A DNA stretch of 64,000 nt from JAKVCB01 sp963578605 (GTDB lineage Bacteria > Planctomycetota > Planctomycetia > Pirellulales > Lacipirellulaceae). This document shows positions 41,731-50,615 of this stretch, one piece after another. The stretch is from NCBI GenBank assembly GCA_963578605.1, contig CAUZEA010000014.1:12093-76092 (forward strand), in the 5' to 3' direction. A program made the translations under genes and the position numbers. A model generated the notes under the pieces. The model did no database searches. It was not told the DNA's origin and worked only from the letters and a program-made list of their open reading frames with translations. How positions within the stretch are numbered: the stretch's first letter is position 1; every line of letters starts with the position of its first letter.

Positions 41731-42422
41731 AACCCTTGATATCGCCAACTTGTGTTGTGGGCTGACGCTTGTACTCTTTTGGCAACCCCGGATGTTGCTT
41801 TCTGCCAACAGCGATTGGCAGTGTTGCTGCAAGTCGTCAGCAAAAAACACGGGACTCCATCGCAAACGTGGTTGCAAAGTTGAAAAAGCCAACCAGGTTT
41901 GACTCGCTGGCAAGCCGAACTAGGCTTTCTTTGACTTGACACCTTTGGGGAGGGGTGTTGGTCACCGACGCGGCGGGAAAATAGCTGGAAGCTAGAGGGG
42001 ATCCTGCCGCGTCATTTTTGCGCCGATGGTGCGCTGTCAGGAATCGACCCGGGACGAACCGCAAATCAGTCAACGTGCCAAACCGGCGCAAACGATATCA
42101 TCGAACATGACTTCATGGGCTTGCTCCGCAAACCGTTGAAGTCGACCTGCCTTCCCAGGAGGACTTTCGTGTTACAAAGAGCAGGAAGGGCACGCCAACG
42201 GGCCTGCTGGAACGAGTCCTGGGGGGCTTCTTGCATTACCGCGGGACAACCAAGCGGGATTCTCACCATGTTTGCTACCGTATTTGCGGTCTTTCAGCTC
42301 TTTTCGAGCTTCAACCGTTCCTGACCCCATCTCTGTAAGTTTTTATTTGACAGCAGGTTACGGCAATAATGGAAGGTGAGTGGGAAAATTCGGAGAATCT
42401 TGCCCCAATCGCAAAAAAGTAG
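41731..42422. other. Intergenic, no gene seen
   Basis: About 690 bp after nadC. One inverted repeat (CTGCCAA...TTGGCAG near 41803-41822) could help end nadC transcription. Short frames only. Confidence 0.5.
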
Positions 42423-42451
42423 TTGACGAGCCCGTAGCCCGCCTTTAGACT
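42423..42451 (+). promoter_or_regulatory. Sigma70-like promoter in front of the structured region
   Basis: TTGACG (42423-42428), exactly 17 bp, TAGACT (42446-42451). Transcription would start near 42458, some 16 bases before a perfect UUCG-tetraloop hairpin. The next start codon is more than 850 bp away. Confidence 0.5.
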
Positions 42452-42457
42452 AGATTA

Positions 42458-43300
42458 TATCGATGGGAGTTTACCGCTTCGGCGGATCCTGCCTTTCGAC
42501 GAAATCTTTTTACCGTAGCAAGCGAAGTACCTCGGAGCGGACCTTATGAATGTCAGTTCGGCAGCGGCGGAGTCCATCGCCCTGTTGTTCGCATGACATT
42601 CGAGAGCCGCTGGTGAGGTCCTCCGATTCTGGTTGTTGCGGATTTCCGCAAGCCCTTCTGGGCTGGTGGTGCATCCTAGAACACACCAACTTGGTTGGTC
42701 ACCTTAGCGCGTGACTCCCGGTTCATCCGCTCTTTGGCGGTTGGTCTCGGCGTGTCGCCTCACCGGTCCTGTGCGGAGTCCCTCTGCGCAAAACGGCAAC
42801 CGTTCGCACTTCGTTGCGCGCCCACGTCGTCCAGGTAAACGCTGGAACGTGTGGGCCTGCACGTAAATCTGCCCAGCAGATTTACGCCGGATGTGTTGGT
42901 TGCATTGACCGAAAGGTTTCTCGTAAGAGCGCTACTGCATTACGCTCTGTCTGCGCATACAGCACGGTACGGTGCGCCGGTACGCACGGCCCCAGTCTGA
43001 CCCACTGGATCGCAGTGCGCACGCGCCACCGCGAAGGTCTCTTTTCTAGTCGTCTGCCTCTTATTGCGCGCCGTCCCTGCCGCACTGACCCTGCGCCAGT
43101 TTTGGACGTTCGCTCAGCTGGTGCGCTTCGACGTTTGCCGTGGATGCGCACCCCATTGTGCCTTAGTTCAGCTGGTTGCATGCGTATGTAACAGCCTGAT
43201 CTGTGGCGTACTACCCACAATCGGATCGTTGCGTCCTCTCTGCGACGCAGTCAGTACCTGACCCGTGCTGCTGCACTCGCTCTGCGCAACGAGTTGACTG
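42458..43300 (+). ncRNA. Candidate large structured noncoding RNA (or very long structured leader)
   Basis: No family-like protein on either strand, but a dense series of perfect stems. Examples: CCGC-UUCG-GCGG at 42474-42485; an 8-bp stem 42548-42555/42594-42601 enclosing a GGCG/CGCC helix; 42636-42651; 42651-42664; 42785 region; AACGG/CCGTT 42792-42804; GCCCAC/GTGGGC 42820-42856 with inner CCAG/CTGG; a 10-bp perfect stem 42862-42886; a GAAA tetraloop hairpin 42907-42918; 42926-42948; 42972-42987; 43003-43017; a 7-bp stem 43120-43152. Last, an 8-bp closing helix 43226-43233/43285-43292 encloses small hairpins at 43250-43262 and 43265-43276. I do not recognise RNase P RNA, tmRNA, SRP RNA or 6S motifs. 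Ends are inferred from the promoter and the last helix. Confidence 0.55.
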
Positions 43301-43313
43301 AAAGAATTTCACC

Positions 43314-44315
43314 ATGACAAACTGTAATTTTGTCCTCGTATCGTTTATTGCGAACCGAGGTCCTCGCTTTCACACCAAGACTTACCTGACCCTGGCAGTA
43401 TTTACCGTAATGACCTCATCGGCTTTGGCCTCACCAATCGAGTTGGGCAAGGCTTCATTTCGACTGTCATCAAAAGAAACACTTTTCACTCAGCCGCACA
43501 CCCCAGAGTGGATGATGGCGGCCATGTCAGACACACCTTCGCGACGACGGGCCGACCGAAACATGCCCTGGCTCGAAATCCAAAACGATTCTGTTGAAGG
43601 CGTTAACTTGACGGAGTTCCACCTCACGATTGGGGACGAACGATTCCACTTCTCGAGCGACCATTTCGAGAATTTTACGGTAATTTCCCCCACTTCCTCA
43701 TTCCAGGATACCTCGCCTCAGACCGAGGACAACCGCGACGAACTGGTTGTGATGTTTAACGACGGTGGTCTGGCGCCGGGACAGAAGGTGCGATTTCGCA
43801 TTGAGATTGGAGTCGATGCAAACCAAACGATGATCCAGCAGCAGTGGCCACACCCTGACTTTCGCACCGTTCTATTCGACATAAATGGCATCGATGCCTA
43901 CGGTCTCACTCCACTCACCGCCAGGGAGGAAGACCAGACAGACAACTCATCTGGCTATGGCATCTTCAGGAAAGGCCAAACGATCATCAAATCAACACGC
44001 ACGACCCTCCCTGACTATCTCCTATACGGCCCAACAGGAAACGTCTTCAACCAACACTTCCGTAGTTGGGCCGGCCCGGAAGAAGTTCACATATTCGGTG
44101 CTGAAGTCACAGCCATGGTTCCAGAACCTGGTAGTTTTCTGTTGAGTGCACTCGGCATCGCCGTCTTGGGCCTGGTCATTGGACACCGGTCCTCAGGAAT
44201 GTGCGAACGTCACACGTACGGCAACCACACTGCTAATTACCGCCGTCGACACGCCCCGCGACCGCACCTGCATACAACCTGCCGTCACCGCAAAATACGG
44301 AATGCAACCAGATAA
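43314..44315 (+). CDS. PEP-CTERM exported protein of unknown function
   Basis: 333 residues. A signal peptide (TYLTLAVFTVMTSSALASP) about residues 23-42 is preceded by a longer than usual N-region, so the true start could be internal. The central part is a beta-rich domain (WLEIQNDSVEGVNLTEFHLT, FNDGGLAPGQKVRFRIEIG) that I cannot name. Near the end is a PEP-CTERM sorting signal: VPEPGSFLLSALGIAVLGL with basic GHR. Instead of stopping there, the frame continues for about 41 Arg/His-rich residues. It follows the structured RNA region by about 20 bp. Likely exported and handled by an exosortase. Confidence 0.8.
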   Translation: MTNCNFVLVSFIANRGPRFHTKTYLTLAVFTVMTSSALASPIELGKASFRLSSKETLFTQPHTPEWMMAAMSDTPSRRRADRNMPWLEIQNDSVEGVNLTEFHLTIGDERFHFSSDHFENFTVISPTSSFQDTSPQTEDNRDELVVMFNDGGLAPGQKVRFRIEIGVDANQTMIQQQWPHPDFRTVLFDINGIDAYGLTPLTAREEDQTDNSSGYGIFRKGQTIIKSTRTTLPDYLLYGPTGNVFNQHFRSWAGPEEVHIFGAEVTAMVPEPGSFLLSALGIAVLGLVIGHRSSGMCERHTYGNHTANYRRRHAPRPHLHTTCRHRKIRNATR

Positions 44316-45782
44316 GGACTCCAACCCGGCTCAAGCCTTTTACAGGCTTGGAAACAAACAAAGTAGACCCAACAGGGGAGACCACCGGTAGATCGCTTTC
44401 GATGTAATCCAACAGAACCAGTATGCACCTACCTTCAAGAACAGGATCCCAAATTCATGTACGGCAAACAAAACGCAACCGCGTGTCACACAGATCGTCA
44501 CCCCCAGACCACATGTCGTATGCGTAAAACACCTACGTCGTGTCGCCAACGGCATCGCAAGTGCCGACGGCGGATTAAAATCTGCCGCGTCACAATGATG
44601 CGACGCCGAATGGGACGAAGTTCGACCACCAACCAATGGAGCTACCGACGGCGGTAACAACAGTTGGCACTCCTCAGAAACTCAGGTTTTGTTGAAATAT
44701 TTCTCAGTTCCGCAAACGTAAACCGCAGACACAAACCAATCAGCAAATCAATTAGCAAACCAATGACGATCGGCAGGTTCGAAAAATCCTTCCCAGGCCA
44801 ATTGCGTGAATTACACGGACACCGACAGACCGCGCGGGTAGTAGTGGTCAAGGTCAGTCCAGTTCACAAAGATTCGGCAATCAAGTTGGGACTTTTCGGT
44901 TTCGACCAGGTCAATCGAACCACCGGCGCTGGCAGGCGAGCGAATTCGATGGGTCAAGCGAACTCGCTGCCGATGCCACACCGATACGGGCCTGCCGATC
45001 GTCACAAAACAAATGTTGTCCAGAAAAAGCAGCACTGTCGAGAAGTCACTGGCATCACAACCACCAGGCAAAAAATTAGTCCCCACAATTGCTGTTTACT
45101 GCTTTCACCAGCCCAACCCCACGTTTCAAAGGCCAACTGTCAACGAAATCATCACCTACAAAACGACCGATAGGACCACCAGATTGCTAGCAGCGCCAAC
45201 AAGGGCATCAAACAGCCGCACGGGTAGTGGCGGCCAATTCAGCCCGGGTCAACCAGTTTGCCAGCAGCGATCAGTAGCTTCAGCCTTACAGAGGCCCCAT
45301 CTATGGTGCCAGAAGCTGACCGTCGTAAAGGCTCCCCCAGGGTCAAAGGGATCGCCCAGCGCTGGTCAACAGGTCCTATCGGTCTTTTTCTCAATCCTGG
45401 CTCGTGACTCTGGCTCACTGCAGCTCTGCCACCTGCAACGGCAAGAAACAAAAATGACTGCCCGGTGGCAAGCTTTGTGGGTCAGGCAAACTTTACCGCT
45501 GCTAACAATTCTGCTTTTCGCGCCATATTACACGATTATGGTGAAAAAGAGCAAAGAAGGGATTCGTTCGATACCGATTTCTGGGAATGATCAGGCGGTT
45601 TTATTGATCTTACCGAACATACCGTCTGACATCCCGCATACAGAAACCGGTTTGCAACGGTTTAACAACGAACTCGCTCACTAGCCTGCGACCGTGGGCA
45701 GAGTAAGTGACACGTCGACTCACCGCAACCCGTCGGCCAAACCCATTTTGGCCAGAGCCATTATCAAAAGGGGAACACAAAG
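44316..45782. other. Long gene-free stretch, about 1.47 kb
   Basis: Largest stretch without a gene or clear structure. Plus-strand frames of 169 codons (44664-45173) and 223 codons (45013-45684) overlap each other and look like chance. A small inverted repeat (CAAGCC...GGCTTG, about 44332-44350) follows the PEP-CTERM gene. It may be degraded sequence or host regulatory DNA for the porin. Confidence 0.55.
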
Positions 45783-47030
45783 ATGAACTTGTGTGGAAGG
45801 TTTGGGGCCGCGGTTGTTGTCTTTGCAGTCGGTGGAATCGTCTCTGCTGAGGATCTTTCCTCGCAAGCGTTTTACTTAACTGAACAAAACAGCACACCTC
45901 AAGAAACCTTTGACGCAACCTTCACCAGTTATCAGAGCGAAGGTTGCGGCTGTGGGTTAGAAGAGTGCGGATGTGGTACCTGCGACTACTGTGATGGCTA
46001 TGGCTGTAATGAATGCGGATCAAACCGGTGCGGGACTAGCGACGTTCTTGCAGGCGGCTCGTGTGGCGATGACTGTTGTCGGCAGTACTTCGTTGGAGTT
46101 GATTACCTGTACGTGCGGGCCAACTTCAGTGAAATGGTCGCTTATGTCGAGCAGGACGACGCGGACCCATTCAAACATCAAGATACGTTCCATCAACAAG
46201 ATTTTCAGGCCGGTAGTTCCTACCGCCTGTACGGTGGAATTCGCGACTGTTACTCTGGACTCGAATGGCGGCTTAACTTTACCCGGTTCAACAGTCACGC
46301 ACCAGGCATCACCAAGGATGCCAGCGACACAACCTACAAATTCCCCCTTAGTCCAAACTTGTCCCCAGGAAACGAGATCACGGTTTCGGCTGGGACTCGT
46401 GTCAACTCCTACGACATTGGGTGTGCCAAGACAATTCTGCTGGGGTCCCCTGTTTGCTGCAACCCTGGTTGTGGTGATTCGTGTGACAGTTGTCAGTGTG
46501 GCTGCCCCACATGGGACTTTACTTGGGAAGCTGGCGTTCGTTACGCCGATGTTGCGTGGCAGCAGGACGTTTACTCGCGGCCACCCACATTCGGGTTTGA
46601 CACCCACGGGTTAAATCGGATGCGATTCGAAGGAACGGGGCTCCGCTTTGGGTTAGGTGGCCGCCGCTACTTCGGTTACCAGGGTTGTTTCAGCGCGTTC
46701 CTCAATGGTGACATTTCGCTCTTGGTTGGTGACGTGGAAGTTACCAGTACCCTATACTCCGTCGACAGTACTACCACTGCAAAAAGCACACAACAACTGG
46801 TAGTACGCAACGTGATCCCGGTTACTGAAATTGAAGCCGGTGTGACGGGCCAAATCACACGCGGCATGTCTTTGTCGGTCGGCTACATGTTCAGTGCCTG
46901 GCATGACTTGGGCGTCCGACAAGAATTCTTCCCTCAAGATCAAGAAGTAGAACTTGGAATCTCGGCCTTCGACGATGCAAATATCCTGGCTTTTGACGGA
47001 TTCTTTGCTCGTCTGGAAGCCGAATTCTGA
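45783..47030 (+). CDS. Lpg1974-like outer-membrane porin with cysteine-rich N-terminus
   Basis: 415 residues; AAAGGGG before ATG 45783. A signal peptide (GAAVVVFAVGGIVSAED) leads to a strongly cysteine-rich segment around residues 54-100 (GCGCGLEECGCGTCDYCDGY, then CNECGSNRC, CGDDCC). The rest is a beta-barrel of the Lpg1974/major-outer-membrane type: YFVGVDYLYVRANFS, YGGIRDCYSGLEWRLNFTRF, FTWEAGVRYADVAW, ending in FDGFFARLEAEF with a terminal Phe as usual for outer-membrane barrels. A second Cys cluster (CCNPGCGDSCDSCQCGCP) sits in a mid-protein loop. Probably an abundant surface protein cross-linked by disulfides. A terminator follows. Confidence 0.85.
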   Translation: MNLCGRFGAAVVVFAVGGIVSAEDLSSQAFYLTEQNSTPQETFDATFTSYQSEGCGCGLEECGCGTCDYCDGYGCNECGSNRCGTSDVLAGGSCGDDCCRQYFVGVDYLYVRANFSEMVAYVEQDDADPFKHQDTFHQQDFQAGSSYRLYGGIRDCYSGLEWRLNFTRFNSHAPGITKDASDTTYKFPLSPNLSPGNEITVSAGTRVNSYDIGCAKTILLGSPVCCNPGCGDSCDSCQCGCPTWDFTWEAGVRYADVAWQQDVYSRPPTFGFDTHGLNRMRFEGTGLRFGLGGRRYFGYQGCFSAFLNGDISLLVGDVEVTSTLYSVDSTTTAKSTQQLVVRNVIPVTEIEAGVTGQITRGMSLSVGYMFSAWHDLGVRQEFFPQDQEVELGISAFDDANILAFDGFFARLEAEF

Positions 47031-47102
47031 TCCGTTTGATTTGACGGCCAAATCGCCCCACAATCTGCCGTTGCTCAAAAAAAAACATCCGTTTGCCAAG
47101 AT

Positions 47103-47133
47103 GGGTTGGTCCGCACGCGACCAACCCTCTTTT
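47103..47133 (+). terminator. Rho-independent terminator of the porin gene
   Basis: GGGTTGGTC (47103-47111) pairs perfectly with 47119-47127 around a 7-nt loop, followed by TCTTTT. It lies 72 bp after the porin stop. Confidence 0.85.
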
Positions 47134-47435
47134 GCTACTCCTCCAAGTCGCAACTAAACTCCAGCAAACACAGACTCTCGCAGTGGAACTGCCATGACCG
47201 GCAGTCTGACTTGGCAACCACTGGGCGGTTAAAACGAAACAACGCTGCTAGGCCGCACGCTATTGCTGGGCTACCATCTCGGGGAGATCTCTGACCAGGG
47301 ACTCCCCTTTTGACCAGAGACTCACGGTGCCGTCCCGGCTATAAAGATCGCATGAGATCGCCTTGAACATGCCGTCGGGATCGAGTTGGATTTCCGTCTT
47401 ACCTCCCACCCGCTTATTTGAACACCCAGGATCCA

Positions 47436-47888
47436 ATGACGAAACTTTTGTTTCTCTGTACGGGAAACTCTTGCCGCAGTCAGATCGCCGAGGGTTGGAC
47501 CCGGGCACTCAAACCCGACCAATACGAAGCCTATTCGGCTGGCATCAAACCTCATGGACTCGATCCGAATGCCGTGCGGGTGATGCAAGAAGCGAGCGTC
47601 GATATCTCCGGGCACCAATCGACATCGGTCGACCAACTGGGGCCAATCGAATTTGATGTTGTCGTGACCGTGTGCGGTCATGCCGACGAAAACTGTCCTC
47701 TCTTTGTTGGTGCCCCACGCGTGGCCCATATCCCTTTTGAGGATCCTCCAAAACTCGCGGCCAAGGAAACAGACGAGCAGAAGGCGGTCGACCACTATCG
47801 ACGGGTCCGCGATGAAATCCGCGACTTTGTGGCTGGCCTGCCAGAATCGCTCGACTCGCAAGCTTCGACCGAGCCACCAGAAAATTGA
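47436..47888 (+). CDS. arsC: Arsenate reductase, thioredoxin-coupled (low-MW phosphatase fold)
   Basis: 150 residues from ATG 47436 with AGGA four bases upstream. The phosphatase loop is LCTGNSCRS (Cys8, Arg14), and the two relay cysteines are in VTVCGHADENCP (Cys80 and Cys87), the triple-cysteine set of ArsC of the Staphylococcus plasmid pI258 type. The C-terminal motif IPFEDPPKLAAKET carries the catalytic Asp region. It reduces arsenate to arsenite using thioredoxin. No arsenite pump or ArsR regulator is adjacent. Confidence 0.93.
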   Translation: MTKLLFLCTGNSCRSQIAEGWTRALKPDQYEAYSAGIKPHGLDPNAVRVMQEASVDISGHQSTSVDQLGPIEFDVVVTVCGHADENCPLFVGAPRVAHIPFEDPPKLAAKETDEQKAVDHYRRVRDEIRDFVAGLPESLDSQASTEPPEN

Positions 47889-48035
47889 ATATGCCGCGAG
47901 TGATCCTCGTCCCTCGTGCGCGATGCAGAACCAAGTCTCCTACAGACCTGTAAGCAGCAGCGACCCCCTGGTGGTACCGTTTTGAGTCACCAATACCGCC
48001 AGTCTAAGCCAGCGGTACGCAGAGAACCTAACGTA

Positions 48036-48162
48036 CAAGCAGGCGTTCACGACGAGCGCGGCGTTGAGCGCTGCATCGTCGTTGGCGATCATTTCGAAGG
48101 CCCAGAAGATTTCAAAGGCCCAGAAGCAAGCAGGCGGTCACGACGAGCGCGGCGTTGAGCGC
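48036..48162. repeat. Direct 36-bp and tandem 18-bp repeats at the 3' end of rpsU
   Basis: A 36-bp segment within rpsU (48127-48162) recurs beyond its stop at 48036-48071 with one mismatch. Between the copies lie two 18-bp tandem units, 48091-48108 and 48109-48126 (one mismatch), which encode the last residues of the protein. Confidence 0.92.
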
Positions 48163-48313
48163 GGAGACGAGTCCGCCGCTTGGTCGCGCTGGGCTTTTCA
48201 TAGAATTCGCGGACCCGCATCTCCTTCTTGATACCACTCCGCTCAACCAACTTGCGAAAGCGGCGGACCGCTTCCTGGGCTGTCTCTTTGTCACGCAACG
48301 TCAACTTGACCAC
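48089..48313 (-). CDS. rpsU: 30S ribosomal protein bS21
   Basis: 74 residues from GTG 48313, chosen because AGGAG lies seven bases upstream and the conserved sequence starts VKLTLRDKETAQEAVRRF. Family motifs include VRRFRKLVERSGI, EMRVREFYEKPS and the basic RRTRLRAQRRARRDRLLA. It joins the small subunit near the anti-SD end of 16S rRNA. The C-terminal tail after LLASG (PLKSSGPSK) is short, repetitive and encoded by an 18-bp DNA duplication; a duplicated piece of the Arg-rich coding region lies past the stop. Confidence 0.92.
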   Translation of the reverse strand: MVKLTLRDKETAQEAVRRFRKLVERSGIKKEMRVREFYEKPSATKRRTRLRAQRRARRDRLLASGPLKSSGPSK

Positions 48314-48344
48314 ACGTCGTCTCCTGGGATTCCAATAACTCAAA

Positions 48345-48382
48345 AAACGCCTGGACAGGCAGGAAACGCCTGGACAGGCAGG
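48345..48382. repeat. 19-bp tandem duplication upstream of rpsU
   Basis: AAACGCCTGGACAGGCAGG at 48345-48363 and 48364-48382, identical copies, 31 bp before the rpsU start codon. Each unit contains the small palindrome GCCTGGACAGGC, so the RNA would form two short hairpins. Confidence 0.93.
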
Positions 48383-48734
48383 CCGTCCAGATCGCACCCA
48401 CGCAGCAGAGCGCAACCCGACACAAGCCCAGAGTAGCTTAGTAATATAACGCGTTTGAAGCAGTGCCGTCTATGCCGCAACCGGAGTTTTTTCTGCTGTC
48501 GGCAAGGTTGGCCAAACTCCTCCCGGGGGGCCCGGTTTGGCCGACTGGTACAACGGGCGTAACCGATATTTTGGTGCTAACCCACAAATCCCGTACAGCT
48601 GCTACGATCCCCACCCGGTGTGGGCCGACTGGCCAAGTTCAGGTGTCGGGAATGCTGCCACCTCACTTTTCCGGCCGATGGAACCGTTATGCGGTCAGAT
48701 CTTGACCGCACGGTCATCCCCCGGGAAGAAACCA
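48383..48734. other. Intergenic, no firm gene
   Basis: About 350 bp. A plus-strand frame from 48537 runs into the small coiled-coil gene, but its first 66 codons look non-coding, so I start that gene at 48735. Confidence 0.45.
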
Positions 48735-48905
48735 ATGGCCCGACCTTCATCAGAAGACCTCCTACAGCGGATCGAATCCCGACACCGCGACCTGCTTGAG
48801 CAACTCGACCAGTTCAACGACCAAGTGGCTCGTGCGCTGGAGGAATTCAGTAGCGAGGAACGGGCATCACCCGGCGACATCCCAGCCCCAGCAGAAACAA
48901 GCTAA
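48735..48905 (+). CDS. Very small coiled-coil protein
   Basis: 56 residues from ATG 48735 with GGGAAG about 6 bases upstream. The sequence MARPSSEDLLQRIESRHRDL then LLEQLDQFNDQVARALEEF forms a continuous heptad-like amphipathic helix, ending in an acidic, Pro-rich tail. No family recognised. It faces the convergent ABC1-kinase gene. The heptad pattern and the SD argue for a real gene, but the size keeps this tentative. Confidence 0.55.
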   Translation: MARPSSEDLLQRIESRHRDLLEQLDQFNDQVARALEEFSSEERASPGDIPAPAETS

Positions 48906-48956
48906 TGGTGGTGCCGCCTCTCTCGACGACGAACATCACCCGGCCAATACGACAAC

Positions 48957-50615
48957 TCAATTGCGGCGATCGAGACGTCCCGACTTGCTAATCGCTCGCA
49001 GCAGTCGCAATCCCACCGCCAAGCTGGTTGCGCAGCCAACCACACCGGGAATCGAAACACCGTGGACTGGCCAAATCGAGCGGGTCAGCATAAGCGACGA
49101 CCCTAAAAAGAGGGCGCTGGCAAGCATACCCAGGACGAGTCGATTCACCGAGGGCTCGAGACCACGATGGTCGAGATGGACATCGAATTGCCCATTCTGT
49201 ATTTGTTGGAGAATAGCTCGCAACCGCCGCGGCACGATTTCAGCCAGTTGCTCCAGTTCAAAGTAAATTCGTCGCATTTTTTTCATGCGTCGTACGGGTG
49301 ACATCCGCCGCATGAGCATTTTTTTCTGGTAGGGTTGGATGAGTTCCATGAGGCTGAAATTGGCGTCGAGCAACTGCATGGTCCCTTCCAACATGACGAG
49401 CATTTTGAGCAACAGCGCCACTCCGGCCGGGAGCACGATGTGATACCGCTGAACAATTTCGATCATTTCGGTCAACGCTCCAGCCAGGTCGAAGCGGTCA
49501 ATTGGTTGATGACCGTAGTGCGCCACAAAATCGGAGAGATCGCCCCGCAACGCGGTTTCATCGAGTTCAACTGGTGTTACTCCCACGCGTGTCACAAGCG
49601 TGGCAAGATGTTCGACATCGTGCGATACGATCGACAAGAGCATCTCCTCGATGTCCTCGCGCAGGCCATCATCCAGTCGGCCTACCATACCGAAATCGAG
49701 CAAGCCAATTTGGTTGTTTGGCAGCAGGACCAGATTTCCTGGATGCGGATCCGCATGGTAGAAACCGTGTTGAAAGATCATCTCGATGTACATTCCTGCA
49801 CCAAGGCGGGCGATCTGGCTCGAATCGATGTCCGGACACGACTCCAAGACTCCGTCAGCAAGTTTCCACCCGTCAAGAAATTCGATCGTAAGTACCCGCG
49901 ATGTTGAAAGATGCGGATAAAATCGAGGAATCCGAATATTGGCATCTTCAGCGAAACAGGCAGCGAATTGTTCTAAATTTCGACCTTCTCTAGAAAAGTC
50001 GAGTTCGCGCCACAGTGTGCGCTGGAACTCGGCCACGGCTGTTTGGGGCCGATAGGGTTGCAATTCCGGAATCCGTTCGGCCAACTGGGCCAATCCCGAA
50101 AGAATCTCCATGTCGACGCGCACCCGTTCTTCAATCCCGGTGTGTTGTACTTTGACAACCACATCATCGCCATTGTGAAGTCGGGCGAGGTGGACTTGCC
50201 CAATCGATGCCGAGGCAAGTGGCTCGTTATCAAAGTCCGCGAATATTGTGTCGATCGACTGACCCAGGTCGGATTCAATACGGGCTCGTACCGTCTGAAC
50301 GTCGTCGGCCGGAACTTGCGTTTGCAGTTTCTGCAACTCCCGTGCAAGTGGCAAACCAATTTGATCGGGACGCGTACTGAGGATCTGCCCGAACTTAATA
50401 AACGTGGGCCCTAATTCCTCCAAAACAAGACGGATTCTCGACTCATGACTCAAGTGGGCTAATGTCGCGCCGTCACGATTCTTGAAAAGGCCCTTGGCGA
50501 AAGAAAAGTCGAAATGACTGATCCAGCCCGCCAGTCCGTATTTACTGAGTACGGTCAGAATCTCCCCCCAGCGATTCACATTGCGGTAAACCTGGGGAAT
50601 CGTTGTGATTTTCAT
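48957..50615 (-). CDS. ABC1/AarF/UbiB-family atypical kinase
   Basis: 552 residues, usual length. The N-terminal KxGQ-type motif is FIKFGQILSTRPDQIGLPLA; the Ala-rich nucleotide loop is ASASIGQVHLARL. Kinase-like catalytic motifs follow in FYHADPHPGNLVLLPNNQ and LLDFGMVGRLDD (DFG-like). Two C-terminal transmembrane helices (about residues 490-545) anchor it to the membrane. Family members are ATPases needed for ubiquinone or isoprenoid-lipid synthesis. In this window the only isoprenoid genes are at the far end, not linked. Confidence 0.94.
   Translation of the reverse strand: MKITTIPQVYRNVNRWGEILTVLSKYGLAGWISHFDFSFAKGLFKNRDGATLAHLSHESRIRLVLEELGPTFIKFGQILSTRPDQIGLPLARELQKLQTQVPADDVQTVRARIESDLGQSIDTIFADFDNEPLASASIGQVHLARLHNGDDVVVKVQHTGIEERVRVDMEILSGLAQLAERIPELQPYRPQTAVAEFQRTLWRELDFSREGRNLEQFAACFAEDANIRIPRFYPHLSTSRVLTIEFLDGWKLADGVLESCPDIDSSQIARLGAGMYIEMIFQHGFYHADPHPGNLVLLPNNQIGLLDFGMVGRLDDGLREDIEEMLLSIVSHDVEHLATLVTRVGVTPVELDETALRGDLSDFVAHYGHQPIDRFDLAGALTEMIEIVQRYHIVLPAGVALLLKMLVMLEGTMQLLDANFSLMELIQPYQKKMLMRRMSPVRRMKKMRRIYFELEQLAEIVPRRLRAILQQIQNGQFDVHLDHRGLEPSVNRLVLGMLASALFLGSSLMLTRSIWPVHGVSIPGVVGCATSLAVGLRLLRAISKSGRLDRRN

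Noticed and set aside
42814..43220. Overlapping frames of 125 codons (plus) and 112 codons (minus)
   Set aside because: Arg/Cys-rich random-looking translations overlapping on opposite strands, with no SD and no domain; the DNA is better explained by RNA hairpins.
42458..43300. RNase P RNA, tmRNA, SRP or 6S RNA
   Set aside because: None of the conserved sequence blocks I know for these RNAs is visible, and no tRNA-like end for tmRNA; a covariance search would settle it.
42814..43300. Integron attC-like array
   Set aside because: Hairpins are dense, but the conserved core sites and gene-cassette arrangement are absent and no integrase is nearby.
44664..45684. Frames of 169 and 223 codons on the plus strand
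   Set aside because: They overlap in different frames, lack SD sequences, signal peptides or motifs, and have composition like noncoding DNA.
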